Positions 33,390 through 42,230 of a DNA stretch of 64,000 nt are shown one piece after another (positions within the stretch are counted from its first letter, which is position 1; the number at the start of each line of letters is the position of its first letter). The notes under the pieces are model-generated. The model worked only from the letters and a program-made list of their open reading frames with translations. It was not told where the DNA came from and did no database searches. The stretch is from Collinsella sp. UBA6357 (GTDB lineage Bacteria; Actinomycetota; Coriobacteriia; Coriobacteriales; Coriobacteriaceae). The stretch lies in NCBI GenBank assembly GCA_002437815.1, contig DJRP01000028.1, positions 1 through 64,000 on the forward strand, written 5' to 3'. The translations under genes were made by a program, and so were the position numbers.

Positions 33390-34505
33390 ATGGACATCGG
33401 ATGCGCACGCAGGGACATAACCCCGCAGGGGGATGTGTATCTGATCGGTTACCGAAACCTACCCAACCGGCTGGAGCCGGCGACGGCGATCCACGACCAT
33501 GTCTTCGCCAATGCCTTGCTGTTCGAGCAGGACGGTCGGGAGGTGTTCGTTTTCAACGCCGACGTCTTGGAGTTCGAGGAGGAGATGGCCGAGGAGGTCA
33601 AGACCCTGCTCGCCGAACGCTACGGCATTGACCGCGACTGCGTGCTCCTCTCGGCGACGCATGACCACACCTCGATCGTCGCCTACCACCGCAGTTGGTG
33701 GACGGGCAAGTTTGACCAGGAGTACTACGATTGGCTCCTGGCCACGATCTGCGAATGCTTCGAGGAGTGTCGCGAGAACGCCCGTCCGGCGACGGCGCGT
33801 TTGGGCAAGAAGGTCGTTACCGGGTTCTACGACAACCGCATCATCCCCGGCGAGCTTGCCGACAACGAGGTGATCGTCCTTTCGTTCTTCGATGAGCAGA
33901 ATCGACCGTTTGCGGGCATCGTCAATTGGGCCGTCCACTCTGCTTGCGTCGGACCTGATTGCACCGAGCTCACGAGTGAGCTTGCCGGGCTTACCGGCAA
34001 GAAGCTTGCGGAGCACTTGGGTTACTATCCCGCGATGGTCGTGGGTGCTGCCGGTGACTGCAGCGATCGCAATTTCCGCCAGGGACGCGGCATCCCCGAG
34101 GTCGAGCGCGTCTCGACCGGGCTTGCCGAGGCCATCTCGAAGATCGAGCTTGATCGGGAGATTGCGCTCGATCGCATCGAACCTCAAACCTTTTACCACA
34201 CCGTCGCCCATGACGATTTCTCTCTCACACTCAAGTGCGCGGTCATCAGCCTCGGCGGCCTTCATCTCTTTGTTTTCCCGAGTGAGCTCGGCAGTGACCT
34301 TGGTATCCGCATGAAGCGTGAATGTCCGGTCGAGGGTCTGGTGTTCGGTTATACCAACGGCTACTTCGAGTATTTTCTCCCGGCGCGCGAATACGGTCTC
34401 TCGTTCGAGACCGAGCGCACGCAGATTCCCAAGGGTGAGCCCGAGAAGCTCTGTGACAAGTTTTGCCGTACCTCGCGTCTGCTGGGCGCGGCGGGCTCTC
34501 GTTAA
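33390..34505 (+). CDS. Neutral/alkaline ceramidase-superfamily protein 2
   Basis: The 371-residue protein starts MDIGCARRDITPQGDVYLIGYRN, the ARRDITP-like strand of the ceramidase superfamily. It has LLSATHDHTSIVAYH (the histidine-rich zinc region), IVNWAVHSACVG, MVVGAAGDCSDRNF (the GAAGD turn) and a C-terminal FPSELGSDLGIRMKR...FGYTNGYFEYFLPAREYG segment. It is a divergent paralogue of the preceding gene. The start at 33390 is chosen because GAAGGGAG lies 8 nt upstream; the ATG at 33372 has no site. No signal peptide. Two such proteins in tandem suggest a heteromer or two steps of one pathway. Confidence 0.8.
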   Translation: MDIGCARRDITPQGDVYLIGYRNLPNRLEPATAIHDHVFANALLFEQDGREVFVFNADVLEFEEEMAEEVKTLLAERYGIDRDCVLLSATHDHTSIVAYHRSWWTGKFDQEYYDWLLATICECFEECRENARPATARLGKKVVTGFYDNRIIPGELADNEVIVLSFFDEQNRPFAGIVNWAVHSACVGPDCTELTSELAGLTGKKLAEHLGYYPAMVVGAAGDCSDRNFRQGRGIPEVERVSTGLAEAISKIELDREIALDRIEPQTFYHTVAHDDFSLTLKCAVISLGGLHLFVFPSELGSDLGIRMKRECPVEGLVFGYTNGYFEYFLPAREYGLSFETERTQIPKGEPEKLCDKFCRTSRLLGAAGSR

Positions 34506-34509
34506 CGCG

Positions 34510-34530
34510 GTCCGCCCGCTGCGGGCGGAC
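34510..34530 (+). other. Intercistronic GC-rich hairpin
   Basis: GTCCGCCC and GGGCGGAC form a perfect stem around GCTGC just after the second ceramidase-like gene. There is no U-run, and the PTS gene starts 134 bp later. It may stabilise the upstream mRNA or partly terminate before the permease gene. Confidence 0.5.
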
Positions 34531-34663
34531 GAGTTCAAACCAGTTATATCCCATCCCAGGCGTACATGCGCCCGCGGAATCCATTAGGGGCCCGATCGCT
34601 TGTTTTCCCATGTCGACTACGGTGAACGAAAAGTCTCGGCCCCGACCCCGAAAAGGAGGAACC

Positions 34664-36109
34664 ATGAAATACCAGCAGCTTTGCGATGAGATCATCGCAA
34701 AGATCGGCGGTAAGGAAAACGTCGTCGATGTGAGTCACTGCATCACGCGCCTGCGCTTTCATCTCAAGGACGAGTCACTCGCGAAAACCGATGAACTCAA
34801 GGCGACCAAGGGCGTCGTCGACGTCATCCAGGCCGGCGGTCAGTATCAGGTCGTGATCGGTGCCACAGTCGAGTCGGTGTACAACGACCTTATCCAGATC
34901 GGCGGCTTCGACAAAAAGCCTGCGCTCGATATCGGCGAGGGTGACGGCGAGGCTAAGAAGGGTGATCCCTTCACGCGCCTGCTCGCGGTGATCTCCGAGA
35001 TTCTGCAGCCGATCCTCGGCGTCGTCATGGCGGGCGGCTTCATCAAATCGATGCTCGCCCTTGCGTCCGTTGCGGGCGTTCTCGCCAAGGACAGTAGCAC
35101 GTACGTCGCGCTGTCGGCCCTCGGTGACTCGGTCTTCTATTTCTTCCCGATCATCATCGGTTGGACGTCAGCGAAGAAGTTTGGCCTTAAGCCCGTCATG
35201 GGCATGGCACTCGGCGGCATCCTCGTGTACCCGACGCTGGTTGCCCTCACGAGCGGCGACGCGCTCTATACGCTCGGCGCCGGTACGGTCTTGGAGTCCA
35301 ACGTCTACGGCGATATCTTCGGTATCCCGCTGATCATGCAAAACTACTCTTCGACCATCTTGCCCGCCATCTTTGTCGTCTGGATCGCTTCGAAGGTCCA
35401 TAAGGCCCTGAGCAACGCCCTCCCCGCGCTGGTGAGCTCTTTCTTCTCCAACATTCTGACGCTCTTCATCTGCGGCATCCTCGGCCTCGTTATCGTCGGC
35501 CCCGTGATGACAGTCCTCTCCAACGTCGTGGCCCAGATCATCCTCATGCTCATCAATTTCCAGCCCGCGATCGCCGGTTTCGTCATCGGCACCTTCTGGA
35601 GCTTGCTCGTCATGTTCGGCCTGCACTGGGGCATCATCCCGCTGTGGTTCCTCGATGTCGCGACCTACGGCTACGACCTCATCAACCCGCTCGTCTATGC
35701 CGGCGGCTGCGCCATCGCCGGTGCCGTGCTTGGTGTGATCATCCGCACCAAGAACTCCGAGGAGAACGCCGGCGTCAACGTACCCGCCCTCGTGTCCTCG
35801 ATCTTCGGCGTCAACGAGCCCGCGCTCTACGCCATCCTGCTGCCGCGCAAGCGTCTCATGTGGTCGACGTTCATCTCCGCCGGCGTCGGTGGTGCCGTGG
35901 CTGGCCTGATGGGCGCCAAGCTCTATGCCTTCGGTGCCTCCGGTCCGCTCGGCTTCCCGAGCTTCATCAATCCGGCCGGTATCGACACCGGCTTCATCGG
36001 CCTTGTCGCTTCCGGTATCGTCGGCTTTGCCCTTGCGCTGATCGCCGCCATGGTAATCGGTACCAAGAAGGACGAGGGCGGTCCCGCAATCAACCTCAGC
36101 ATCGACTAA
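34664..36109 (+). CDS. PTS EIIBC permease, beta-glucoside family
   Basis: The 481-residue protein joins an EIIB domain (1-85) to an EIIC membrane domain (about 100-475). EIIB has the phosphocysteine in SHCITRLRF (Cys 26) and the QAGGQYQVVIG motif. The EIIC part has about ten hydrophobic segments and NEPALYAILLP, part of the sugar-binding loop. No EIIA is fused, so a separate EIIA elsewhere must donate phosphate. It is the last gene of the operon and has AAAAGGAGG before its ATG. The transported sugar is unknown; neighbours suggest an acylated or amide-linked glycoside. Confidence 0.9.
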   Translation: MKYQQLCDEIIAKIGGKENVVDVSHCITRLRFHLKDESLAKTDELKATKGVVDVIQAGGQYQVVIGATVESVYNDLIQIGGFDKKPALDIGEGDGEAKKGDPFTRLLAVISEILQPILGVVMAGGFIKSMLALASVAGVLAKDSSTYVALSALGDSVFYFFPIIIGWTSAKKFGLKPVMGMALGGILVYPTLVALTSGDALYTLGAGTVLESNVYGDIFGIPLIMQNYSSTILPAIFVVWIASKVHKALSNALPALVSSFFSNILTLFICGILGLVIVGPVMTVLSNVVAQIILMLINFQPAIAGFVIGTFWSLLVMFGLHWGIIPLWFLDVATYGYDLINPLVYAGGCAIAGAVLGVIIRTKNSEENAGVNVPALVSSIFGVNEPALYAILLPRKRLMWSTFISAGVGGAVAGLMGAKLYAFGASGPLGFPSFINPAGIDTGFIGLVASGIVGFALALIAAMVIGTKKDEGGPAINLSID

Positions 36110-36131
36110 CCGACAAACTGATGGTCATTCA

Positions 36132-36170
36132 GAAAGGGTCGGGCCCGGTGGGGCCCGACCCTTTCTTTTC
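36132..36170. terminator. Terminator between the PTS gene and the LysR gene
   Basis: GAAAGGGTCGGGCCC (36132-36146) pairs with GGGCCCGACCCTTTC (36151-36165), followed by TTTTC. Convergent genes on both sides can share it. Confidence 0.85.
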
Positions 36171-36178
36171 AAGTCGTC

Positions 36179-37084
36179 TTATCGCTGGAGCGGCTCGGTC
36201 TTGAGCAGTTGGCGATAGGGGAGGTATCCGATGAAGGACACGACGGATTGCGGCTGCGTCCGTGCGCGTTTCAAATAGATCCTCACTTCGGTCGTCGTCT
36301 CGGGTTCGATGGGAACCAGCACAGCTTTTCCGTTCGCGAGCGCCGCGGTCGATTTTCGCATGAGTAGCGAGACGCCCGCGCCGCGTCCCACGAGCGAGAT
36401 GATGTTCTCGGCTCGCTTGCCCGTGAAGGTGACGCGTGGGGTAAAGCCGGCTTTTGCGCACAGCGCTCCGGCGAGTTTGCTGACGAATGAGCCCGGGGGG
36501 AGCATGAGGAAGTTCTCGTCGATCAGGTCGTCGATCTTCAAAGAGGGACGATTGGCAAGGGGGTGCTCGAGAGGAAGGACGGCAACGAGCCGGTCGGTCG
36601 CAAAGGGTATTTTTTTGAACTCGCGCTCGTTGGCACCGGTGTCCCGCACGAAGGCCAGGTCGATCTCCTCGCGCAAGAGCATCTGCTTGAGCGATTCCCC
36701 CTCGCCCTCGACGAGCTCGACCGAATACGAGGGGTTTGCTTGCTGGAAGTCGACGACGGCATCGGTGATGCCGTAGGGGGCCATGATCGGGATGGAGCCG
36801 ACGGTGATCTGCTCGAGCGGCTCATCGGACCCCAGCTGCAGGGCGGCAAGGTAGCGATGCTGCAGCGCGGCGATTTTTCGGGCATAGGGAAGAAACGTCT
36901 CCCCCTGAACGGTCAGGGTCACATGCCGCCGGGATCGGTCGACGAGGGTGCACCCCAGTTCGCGTTCCATGGCCATAACGTGTTTCGAGAGCGTTGACTG
37001 CGACATGAAGAGCAGGTCGGCGGCATCGAGAAACGTGCGCGATTGCGCCAAGATGACAAATTCACCAAAACGGTTGATATCCAT
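36179..37084 (-). CDS. LysR-family regulator of the amidohydrolase-PTS island
   Basis: The 301-residue protein has an N-terminal HTH (FVILAQSRTFLDAADLLFMSQSTLSKHVMAME) and an effector domain from about residue 90. The start at 37084 has GGGGGCAGGGG upstream. It is convergent with the PTS operon and divergent from a Tat-exported hydrolase. A perfect palindrome CTGTATTCCA-N3-TGGAATACAG lies in its upstream region, and a near match lies before the amidohydrolase operon. It probably controls both operons and itself, in response to a ligand made or imported by these genes. Confidence 0.87.
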   Translation of the reverse strand: MDINRFGEFVILAQSRTFLDAADLLFMSQSTLSKHVMAMERELGCTLVDRSRRHVTLTVQGETFLPYARKIAALQHRYLAALQLGSDEPLEQITVGSIPIMAPYGITDAVVDFQQANPSYSVELVEGEGESLKQMLLREEIDLAFVRDTGANEREFKKIPFATDRLVAVLPLEHPLANRPSLKIDDLIDENFLMLPPGSFVSKLAGALCAKAGFTPRVTFTGKRAENIISLVGRGAGVSLLMRKSTAALANGKAVLVPIEPETTTEVRIYLKRARTQPQSVVSFIGYLPYRQLLKTEPLQR

Positions 37085-37473
37085 GGAAACCCCTGCCCCC
37101 GTTCGCCTTGGGGATTCGCAAGCAAGCGGCATCGGATGTGATTTCCATTTCGCGGCGCATGGGGAGTCCTGGGTCCCGGTTGTATGCGCGGCTGCGGCGC
37201 GAGCGCGGATTCCGTAGGCGGTATTCTGTATTCCAGCTTGGAATACAGGCCCATTTTAATGGAATTGTTTGGCGGCTCGCAATCAATAAAATTATATGTG
37301 GTCAAGGTTGCAACCCTCCGTGGACCATCAACCCATATTGGAAATGAATTTCTGGAAGATTTAACCGAAGGCGCTTTCTCGGTCGAAAGGCGGTAGCCGG
37401 AGGCGACGCGTCTCCTGTCGACACTATGTGGGGGCGTTTTCGGCATCACGTGGCGATTATGAGAGGAATAGCT
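37085..37473. promoter_or_regulatory. 389-bp divergent control region with a LysR palindrome
   Basis: The only clear structure is the perfect palindrome at 37226-37248: CTGTATTCCA, 3 nt, TGGAATACAG. TGGAATT recurs at 37259 as a half-site. The flanking AT-rich stretch around 37285-37350 is the likely promoter for the hydrolase gene. No reading frame inside the region has a ribosome binding site. Confidence 0.7.
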
Positions 37474-38973
37474 ATGCATGATGTGACAAGAAGGAGTTTT
37501 CTTACCTCCGCGGCGGCCATGCCGATGGCGTTGGGCGCGATTGCGTCTCTGGCATCCCCGTCGGTCGCCTTGGCGGCAAACGAGGACGGCCAGGGTAAGG
37601 GCGATGAGAAGGCGGGTGTTTACGAACATATCGTGTCGGTGACGGCGATCGCGGAAACATTTGCGGCCGGCGAAAAGGTGCTCGGCGTTGCCGTCGAGTA
37701 CGACGCTGATATCGATGCCTCGAGTCTCGATGCCGGCGGCGGCGGAATCGGGATGCAGGCAAAGGAGAAGGGTCTTGGCACATACGTTGCCCTTGGTCGT
37801 TCGATCGTTGACGTCTACGTTGCCAAGAAAGCAGCTTTATCGAAAAAACGGCCTTCGAGCGGCAAATATGTCATCGTTGAGTTCGATAAGGCGGACGCGA
37901 ATGCACGTACATTGATGTTCCAGTGTTCGCGGGGAAGTGTCGGCTGCGATGCTCCCGTTCCCCTGGGGACGAGTGTGGTGAGGATTTGCCAGTTGAAGGA
38001 TGTTTTGTCCTCGGATGGCATGAAAATCAGAGGTGATGGAACCCAGACACGTTATGCGACTTCCACGAAGCTGGTCAATAAAAAGGCCGATTCGTTCGTT
38101 CACGGCACGTTCGACGATAAGAAAAGCGGGTGCCATCTCGATTACATGCTGTGCGAGCCCAAGGACAAAAAAGTCGGAAAGAAGTATCCGCTGGTAATGT
38201 TCCTTCCCGACGCAGGCGTGACTTTCAATGATGCGGACATCAACCTGCGTCAGGGGCTTGGGGCGCTGAGCTGGGCCGGCGATGGCGGATGCTATGTTCT
38301 TACGGTGGCTGGTGCGTGCTCGGATATCGATGCATGCCTCGCCTTGGTTTCCAAGCTTAAAAAAGACGGGGCGGCAATCAATACGAAGCGTATTTACGGC
38401 ACGGGCGAATCCGCCGGTTGCATGGCCCTCATCGACTATTCGTCCAAACATCCAGATGATAGTGCCTTTGCCGCGCTGTTCCTGGTAGCGGGTCAAGGGG
38501 ACATGACGCCTATTGCCAAGACGCCGATGTTCATCATGGTGTCCGAAGACGACAACGGATCTTATGGCGGCATGACCGATGCCTCTAAGGGCCTTTCGAC
38601 CATCGGTGAGACCGTCATCGACGTTCAGGTCGATGCGAGCTACGACTATACGGGCGAGGGAAAGACGAGCGGTCTCTGGAAAGATTTTGATGCGACGGGG
38701 GAGAAAAACCCTTCCGGAAATCAGAACGGCGCCCAGGAGTTTTCGACGACGCGCACGCTGGATGAGGCTCTTTCCGAGATGGAGGTCAAGGCAAAAGATG
38801 CAACGGCCGATGCCGCAGCGCGGGGCTCGCACATCGTCTTCATGCACATAGCCAAGGGCACGCTCGACGGTACGGACAGCTCGGTGCCTGAGGGCAATTC
38901 TCACAATTTCACATGGCAGTACGCCTACCAGATCAAGGCTGTCCGAGACTGGATTTACCAGCAAAAGCTGTAG
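37474..38973 (+). CDS. Tat-exported alpha/beta-hydrolase (COG4099-like peptidase/esterase)
   Basis: The 499-residue protein begins MHDVTRRSFLTSAAAMPMALGAIASLASPSVALA, a twin-arginine signal peptide (RRSFL) with a cleavage-like ALA. An N-terminal beta-rich domain (about 50-215) precedes an alpha/beta-hydrolase domain. The nucleophile is in GTGESAGCMALIDYSS (G-x-S-x-G), after YPLVMFLPDAGVTF. The C-terminal SHIVFMHIAKGTLDGTDSSVPEGNSHNFTWQYAY segment supplies the likely histidine. This arrangement matches COG4099 predicted peptidases with feruloyl-esterase-like folds. Being folded before export fits a Tat substrate acting outside the membrane. It shares the palindromic control region with the LysR gene and may release the sugar or acyl group that the nearby PTS imports. 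The start at 37474 follows GAGAGGAA. Confidence 0.85.
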   Translation: MHDVTRRSFLTSAAAMPMALGAIASLASPSVALAANEDGQGKGDEKAGVYEHIVSVTAIAETFAAGEKVLGVAVEYDADIDASSLDAGGGGIGMQAKEKGLGTYVALGRSIVDVYVAKKAALSKKRPSSGKYVIVEFDKADANARTLMFQCSRGSVGCDAPVPLGTSVVRICQLKDVLSSDGMKIRGDGTQTRYATSTKLVNKKADSFVHGTFDDKKSGCHLDYMLCEPKDKKVGKKYPLVMFLPDAGVTFNDADINLRQGLGALSWAGDGGCYVLTVAGACSDIDACLALVSKLKKDGAAINTKRIYGTGESAGCMALIDYSSKHPDDSAFAALFLVAGQGDMTPIAKTPMFIMVSEDDNGSYGGMTDASKGLSTIGETVIDVQVDASYDYTGEGKTSGLWKDFDATGEKNPSGNQNGAQEFSTTRTLDEALSEMEVKAKDATADAAARGSHIVFMHIAKGTLDGTDSSVPEGNSHNFTWQYAYQIKAVRDWIYQQKL

Positions 38974-39019
38974 AGTTCAAACGTCCGTCAAATAGAATCG
39001 CGAGAGTCCCTGTCGCCGT

Positions 39020-39430
39020 TTAGATCAGAATGCCGTCGCAGTGGTCGATCTCGTGCTGAATGATCTCGGCCACGTAACCCGAGAAGTTCTTGACGCGGCG
39101 AGCGAAGTTCTCATCCAGATATTCGACCTTGATGCGGCGGTGGCGCGTGCAGGGGCGCTCGCCCGAAAGCGAGAGACAGCCCTCGACGGTCTCGTAGGGA
39201 TTGACCGCCTCGACGATTTTGGGGTTGTACATGAGTCGCGCCCGACCGCCGTCCATCACGCAGATGATGCGCTTGCGCACGCCGATCATGTTGGCTGCGA
39301 GCCCCACGCACTCGCGTTCATGTTCATAGAGCGTGTCGATAAGGTCCTGGCCGGTGGCGGCGTCCTCGGGCATGGCGTCCTCGGACGGCAGGCGTAAAAA
39401 GACCTCTGATTTCATGATGGGTTTGATCAT
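39020..39430 (-). CDS. def: Peptide deformylase
   Basis: The 136-residue protein removes formyl groups from nascent proteins. It has motif 2 EGCLS (83-87, Cys 85 metal ligand) and motif 3 HEIDH (126-130), both intact. In motif 1, GLAANM at 43-48, the usual glutamine is methionine, a variation I recall from short clostridial-type deformylases. The start at 39430 follows AAGGAG. It is divergent from the MFS gene and convergent with the Tat-exported hydrolase. This is the likely active deformylase in this window, compared with the degenerate copy at 23052. Confidence 0.88.
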   Translation of the reverse strand: MIKPIMKSEVFLRLPSEDAMPEDAATGQDLIDTLYEHERECVGLAANMIGVRKRIICVMDGGRARLMYNPKIVEAVNPYETVEGCLSLSGERPCTRHRRIKVEYLDENFARRVKNFSGYVAEIIQHEIDHCDGILI

Positions 39431-39615
39431 GGTGGTCTCCTTGCGACAAACGGAATTCTGCGATGGAGATTTTCTCACGTGCTTACGTCGGGCGGTACAA
39501 TTTTTACGTACGACCATGCTTTTGGCAAAAGCTGCCGATGTAAGTCTAGGGCTGATTGGTGCCCTGGACCGCCTTTCCAGGGCTACTTGTTCGTTTGCAA
39601 GGGAAAGGAAAAAGC

Positions 39616-41034
39616 ATGGGATCTTCTATCCCTATGAAAAAATCGCGCAACGGGAACGGGGCATTTCTCGCGGTGATGTACGTCGCCGCATTCGTCGCGG
39701 CGTTCAACGAGAACATCATCAACGTGGCGCTCAACGACATCATGGGCGCTTTCGCGGTGAGTGCGACGACTGCGCAGTGGCTCGTGTCGGGCTACATGAT
39801 CGTTACCTCGATCTTCACGGCGACTATGGCGTTTCTCTCGGGCCGCTTCTCGACGCGCCGGCTGCTGTTCTTCGCCTGCGGATGCCTCGTGGCGGGCGAG
39901 GTGCTCTGCCTGGTGTCGCCGAGCTTTGCCGTGCTGCTGCCGAGCCGAATCCTGCAGGCTGCGGGGTCGGGCATCCTGTTCCCGCTCATGATGAACGTGG
40001 TGATCGCCTGCGCGCCGCGCGAGAAGCTCGGTCTGTTTTTGAGCTTGGGCGGCGCCTGCATCACGTTGGGACCGGCGTTCGGTCCCGTCATCAGCGGCCT
40101 CATGTGCACACTATTCGGATGGCGCGCGATCTTTATCGTGCCGCTCGCGGGCGGCATCCTGGTGGCCGCGGTCGGTTTCAAGTTGGTTCGGAACGTGGGT
40201 GAACGCCGCGACGTCTCACTCGATCTGCCGTCCGTGCTGCTGCTTGCCGCCGGCATCACGGCATTCGTGTTTGCCGTGGGCGAGTTCTCGACCGATGTCG
40301 TGCGCGGCGTCGTGGTGCTCGCCGTGGCCGTGGCGGCGCTCGGTTTCTTTGCGACCCGACAGATCAAGCTCGATGAGCCCGTGCTCAACGTGCGCCCCAT
40401 GGCGAGTAGCCGTTTTTGGCCGGCGTGTGCGCTGGTGGTCGTGTCGATGATGACGACCTTTTCGATGAGCGTGCTGCTTCCGCTCTACTTTGAGGGCGCT
40501 TTTGGGATGACGGCGCTCGTCGCCGGTCTGTTGATCCTGCCCGCCATCGCCGTCAACGCCGTGACCTCGGTCGTGGGTGGACGCATCATGGACGCGCGCG
40601 GCGCCTGGCCGCTGCTGCCGATCGGATTTGCGCTCATCGCCGTGGGTCAGATCGCGATCTCGCTCACGGCAGGGGGCATGAAGCTGGGCGTCGTCGTGGC
40701 GCTCACGGTCGTGGTCTACGCGGGCGTGGGTCTCGTGCTGAGCCCGTCGCAGACGGCAGGCCTGGAGACGCTGCCGCCTGCTGACCATCCGCACGGAACG
40801 GCGCTGCTCAACACCTGGAACATGATTGCGGCGTCTTTCGGCCCGTCGTTGTTCATCGGACTGCTGTCGAGCTCCGCTGCGGCGGCCGGTGCGGCGGGTG
40901 TCGCGGCTGATGTCGCCCAGGCCGTGGGCTTTGCCGCCGCCGTGCGCGTCGCCGCGATCATTGCCGTCGCGGGTCTTGTGATCTCGGCGGTTTATGCGCT
41001 GCGCGAACGTCGTGGCGCTCGCCGCTCCGCCTAG
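39616..41034 (+). CDS. MFS transporter, DHA2 (EmrB-like) family
   Basis: The 472-residue protein has about 14 hydrophobic segments and the DHA2 motifs: FVAAFNENIINVALNDIMGAFAVSATTAQWLVSGYMIVTSIF at the start, FSTRRLLFFACGCLVAGEVLC, GPAFGPVISG, and VNAVTSVVGGRIMDARGAW. DHA2 proteins export drugs and amphipathic compounds by proton antiport. The start at 39616 follows GGGAAAGGAAA. It is a single gene; no regulator or membrane fusion partner adjoins it. The actual substrate is unknown. Confidence 0.89.
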   Translation: MGSSIPMKKSRNGNGAFLAVMYVAAFVAAFNENIINVALNDIMGAFAVSATTAQWLVSGYMIVTSIFTATMAFLSGRFSTRRLLFFACGCLVAGEVLCLVSPSFAVLLPSRILQAAGSGILFPLMMNVVIACAPREKLGLFLSLGGACITLGPAFGPVISGLMCTLFGWRAIFIVPLAGGILVAAVGFKLVRNVGERRDVSLDLPSVLLLAAGITAFVFAVGEFSTDVVRGVVVLAVAVAALGFFATRQIKLDEPVLNVRPMASSRFWPACALVVVSMMTTFSMSVLLPLYFEGAFGMTALVAGLLILPAIAVNAVTSVVGGRIMDARGAWPLLPIGFALIAVGQIAISLTAGGMKLGVVVALTVVVYAGVGLVLSPSQTAGLETLPPADHPHGTALLNTWNMIAASFGPSLFIGLLSSSAAAAGAAGVAADVAQAVGFAAAVRVAAIIAVAGLVISAVYALRERRGARRSA

Positions 41035-41220
41035 CGCCCACTTTAGCGCGATGGAGGTGTCGCGTTAATGTGTGGATGGAGATTGTGCAGCTAGAAAGGG
41101 TGCAACACCTCTAGACTAAATCAAGTTTTGCCGAAAGGCACGATTGATAAAGCGCAGAAGAGTGCGCGACGGGCCCCGCGAATGGGGCGATGATGCCCGA
41201 GAGGGCCGAGAAGGAGTCTC

Positions 41221-42135
41221 ATGTCTGAGAACGAAGAGATCATGAACGAGACCGAGAACGAGACCGTGGCTGCCGAGACCGAGGCAGTCGAGACTGTGGA
41301 GACCGTGGCTGCCGAGCCCGAGACCGCTGAGGTCGAGGCTGCTGCCGAGGATTCTGCCGACGAGGAGGCCGAGGTCGCCGAGACTGTCGAGGTCCCCGCT
41401 GATTACGATGACGAAGAGCTGATGGATAAGGTGCAGAAGGCCGCCCGCCTGCTGCGCAACCGTCGCTTTGCTATCTCCAAGGAGGCCGAGGCCCGCGCCG
41501 AGCGCATGGCCAACATCGAGCGCGCCATCAAGCTCCTTGACCTTAAGCCCAAGATGGAGCAGAAGGAGATGTCCGATCTTCTGGGCATGCGACTTCGTGA
41601 GCTCGATAGCCTGATGGCCGAGGCCGAGAAGGCCGACCTCGTGGGTCGTATCGACAGCGCTGAGGGCGACATGCGCAAGATCGTCGTCTTCGCCGCCGAG
41701 GATGCGCTCGAGGGCCTGTCCGAGCTGGCCAACAAGAAGGAGAAGCTCCTCCCCGAGCTTTCCGTCGATGAGGCCAACGAGTTCATGGCTCAGCTCGACC
41801 GCATCATCGCCCCGCTCGTGGCCATGGGCCTCGACGAGGATCGCGGTCCGCGTGGCGGCCGTGACGAGCGTGGCGGCCGCGGTGGCGACCGTGGCGGCCG
41901 TGGCGGCTTCGGCGGCCGTGACTCCCGCGGTGGCGATCGCGGTGGCCGCGGTGGCGACCGTGGCGGCCGCGGTGGCTTCGGCGGCGGTCGCGGTGGCGAT
42001 CGCGGTGGCCGCGGCGGCTATGGTGATCGCGGTGGCAACCGCGGTGGCTTCGGTGGCAACCGTGGCGGCCGTGACTCCCGTGGCGGCGATCGTGGCGGTC
42101 GCAACGGCGGCGGTTTCCGCGGCAACCGCTTCTAG
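41221..42135 (+). CDS. Acidic protein with wHTH-like core and RGG-repeat tail
   Basis: The 304-residue protein has three clear parts: a Glu-rich, mostly disordered N-terminus (1-65), a helical core (about 66-205) with a possible MarR-like winged helix (KMEQKEMSDLLGMRLRELDSLMAEAEKADLVGRIDSAEGDMRKIVVFAAE), and a tail (207-304) built almost wholly of Gly, Arg and Asp with about 18 RGG tripeptides (RGGRGGDRGGRGGF type). RGG tails bind RNA and can drive condensate formation in eukaryotic and some bacterial proteins. The protein may be a nucleic-acid-binding factor, perhaps in cold or stress response. No cysteines or enzymatic motif are seen. A strong terminator follows, so it stands alone. Confidence 0.8.
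   Translation: MSENEEIMNETENETVAAETEAVETVETVAAEPETAEVEAAAEDSADEEAEVAETVEVPADYDDEELMDKVQKAARLLRNRRFAISKEAEARAERMANIERAIKLLDLKPKMEQKEMSDLLGMRLRELDSLMAEAEKADLVGRIDSAEGDMRKIVVFAAEDALEGLSELANKKEKLLPELSVDEANEFMAQLDRIIAPLVAMGLDEDRGPRGGRDERGGRGGDRGGRGGFGGRDSRGGDRGGRGGDRGGRGGFGGGRGGDRGGRGGYGDRGGNRGGFGGNRGGRDSRGGDRGGRNGGGFRGNRF
41836..42132 (+). repeat. Low-complexity Gly/Arg codon repeats in the RGG gene
   Basis: Repeated GGTGGC/CGTGGC units encode the RGG tail. The codons vary (GGT, GGC, CGT, CGC), which suggests selection on the protein rather than recent DNA slippage. Strain-to-strain length variation is possible. Confidence 0.7.
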
Positions 42136-42158
42136 TTGCAATCGGATTTATCTCGCAT

Positions 42159-42197
42159 AAAAATCCCGGTGGTTATCACGCCACCGGGATTTTTTTA
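42159..42197. terminator. Terminator after the RGG gene
   Basis: AAAAATCCCGGTGG (42159-42172) pairs with CCACCGGGATTTTT (42181-42194), ending in a run of T. It also serves pdxT on the opposite strand. Confidence 0.9.
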
Positions 42198-42230
42198 TCG
42201 ACTATTCGAAAACGACCTTATGCAGGCCCG

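Noticed and set aside
41836..42132. Possible CRISPR-like or tandem repeat array
   Set aside because: The repetition is in the Gly/Arg codons of the RGG tail, in frame, without constant repeat length or spacers.
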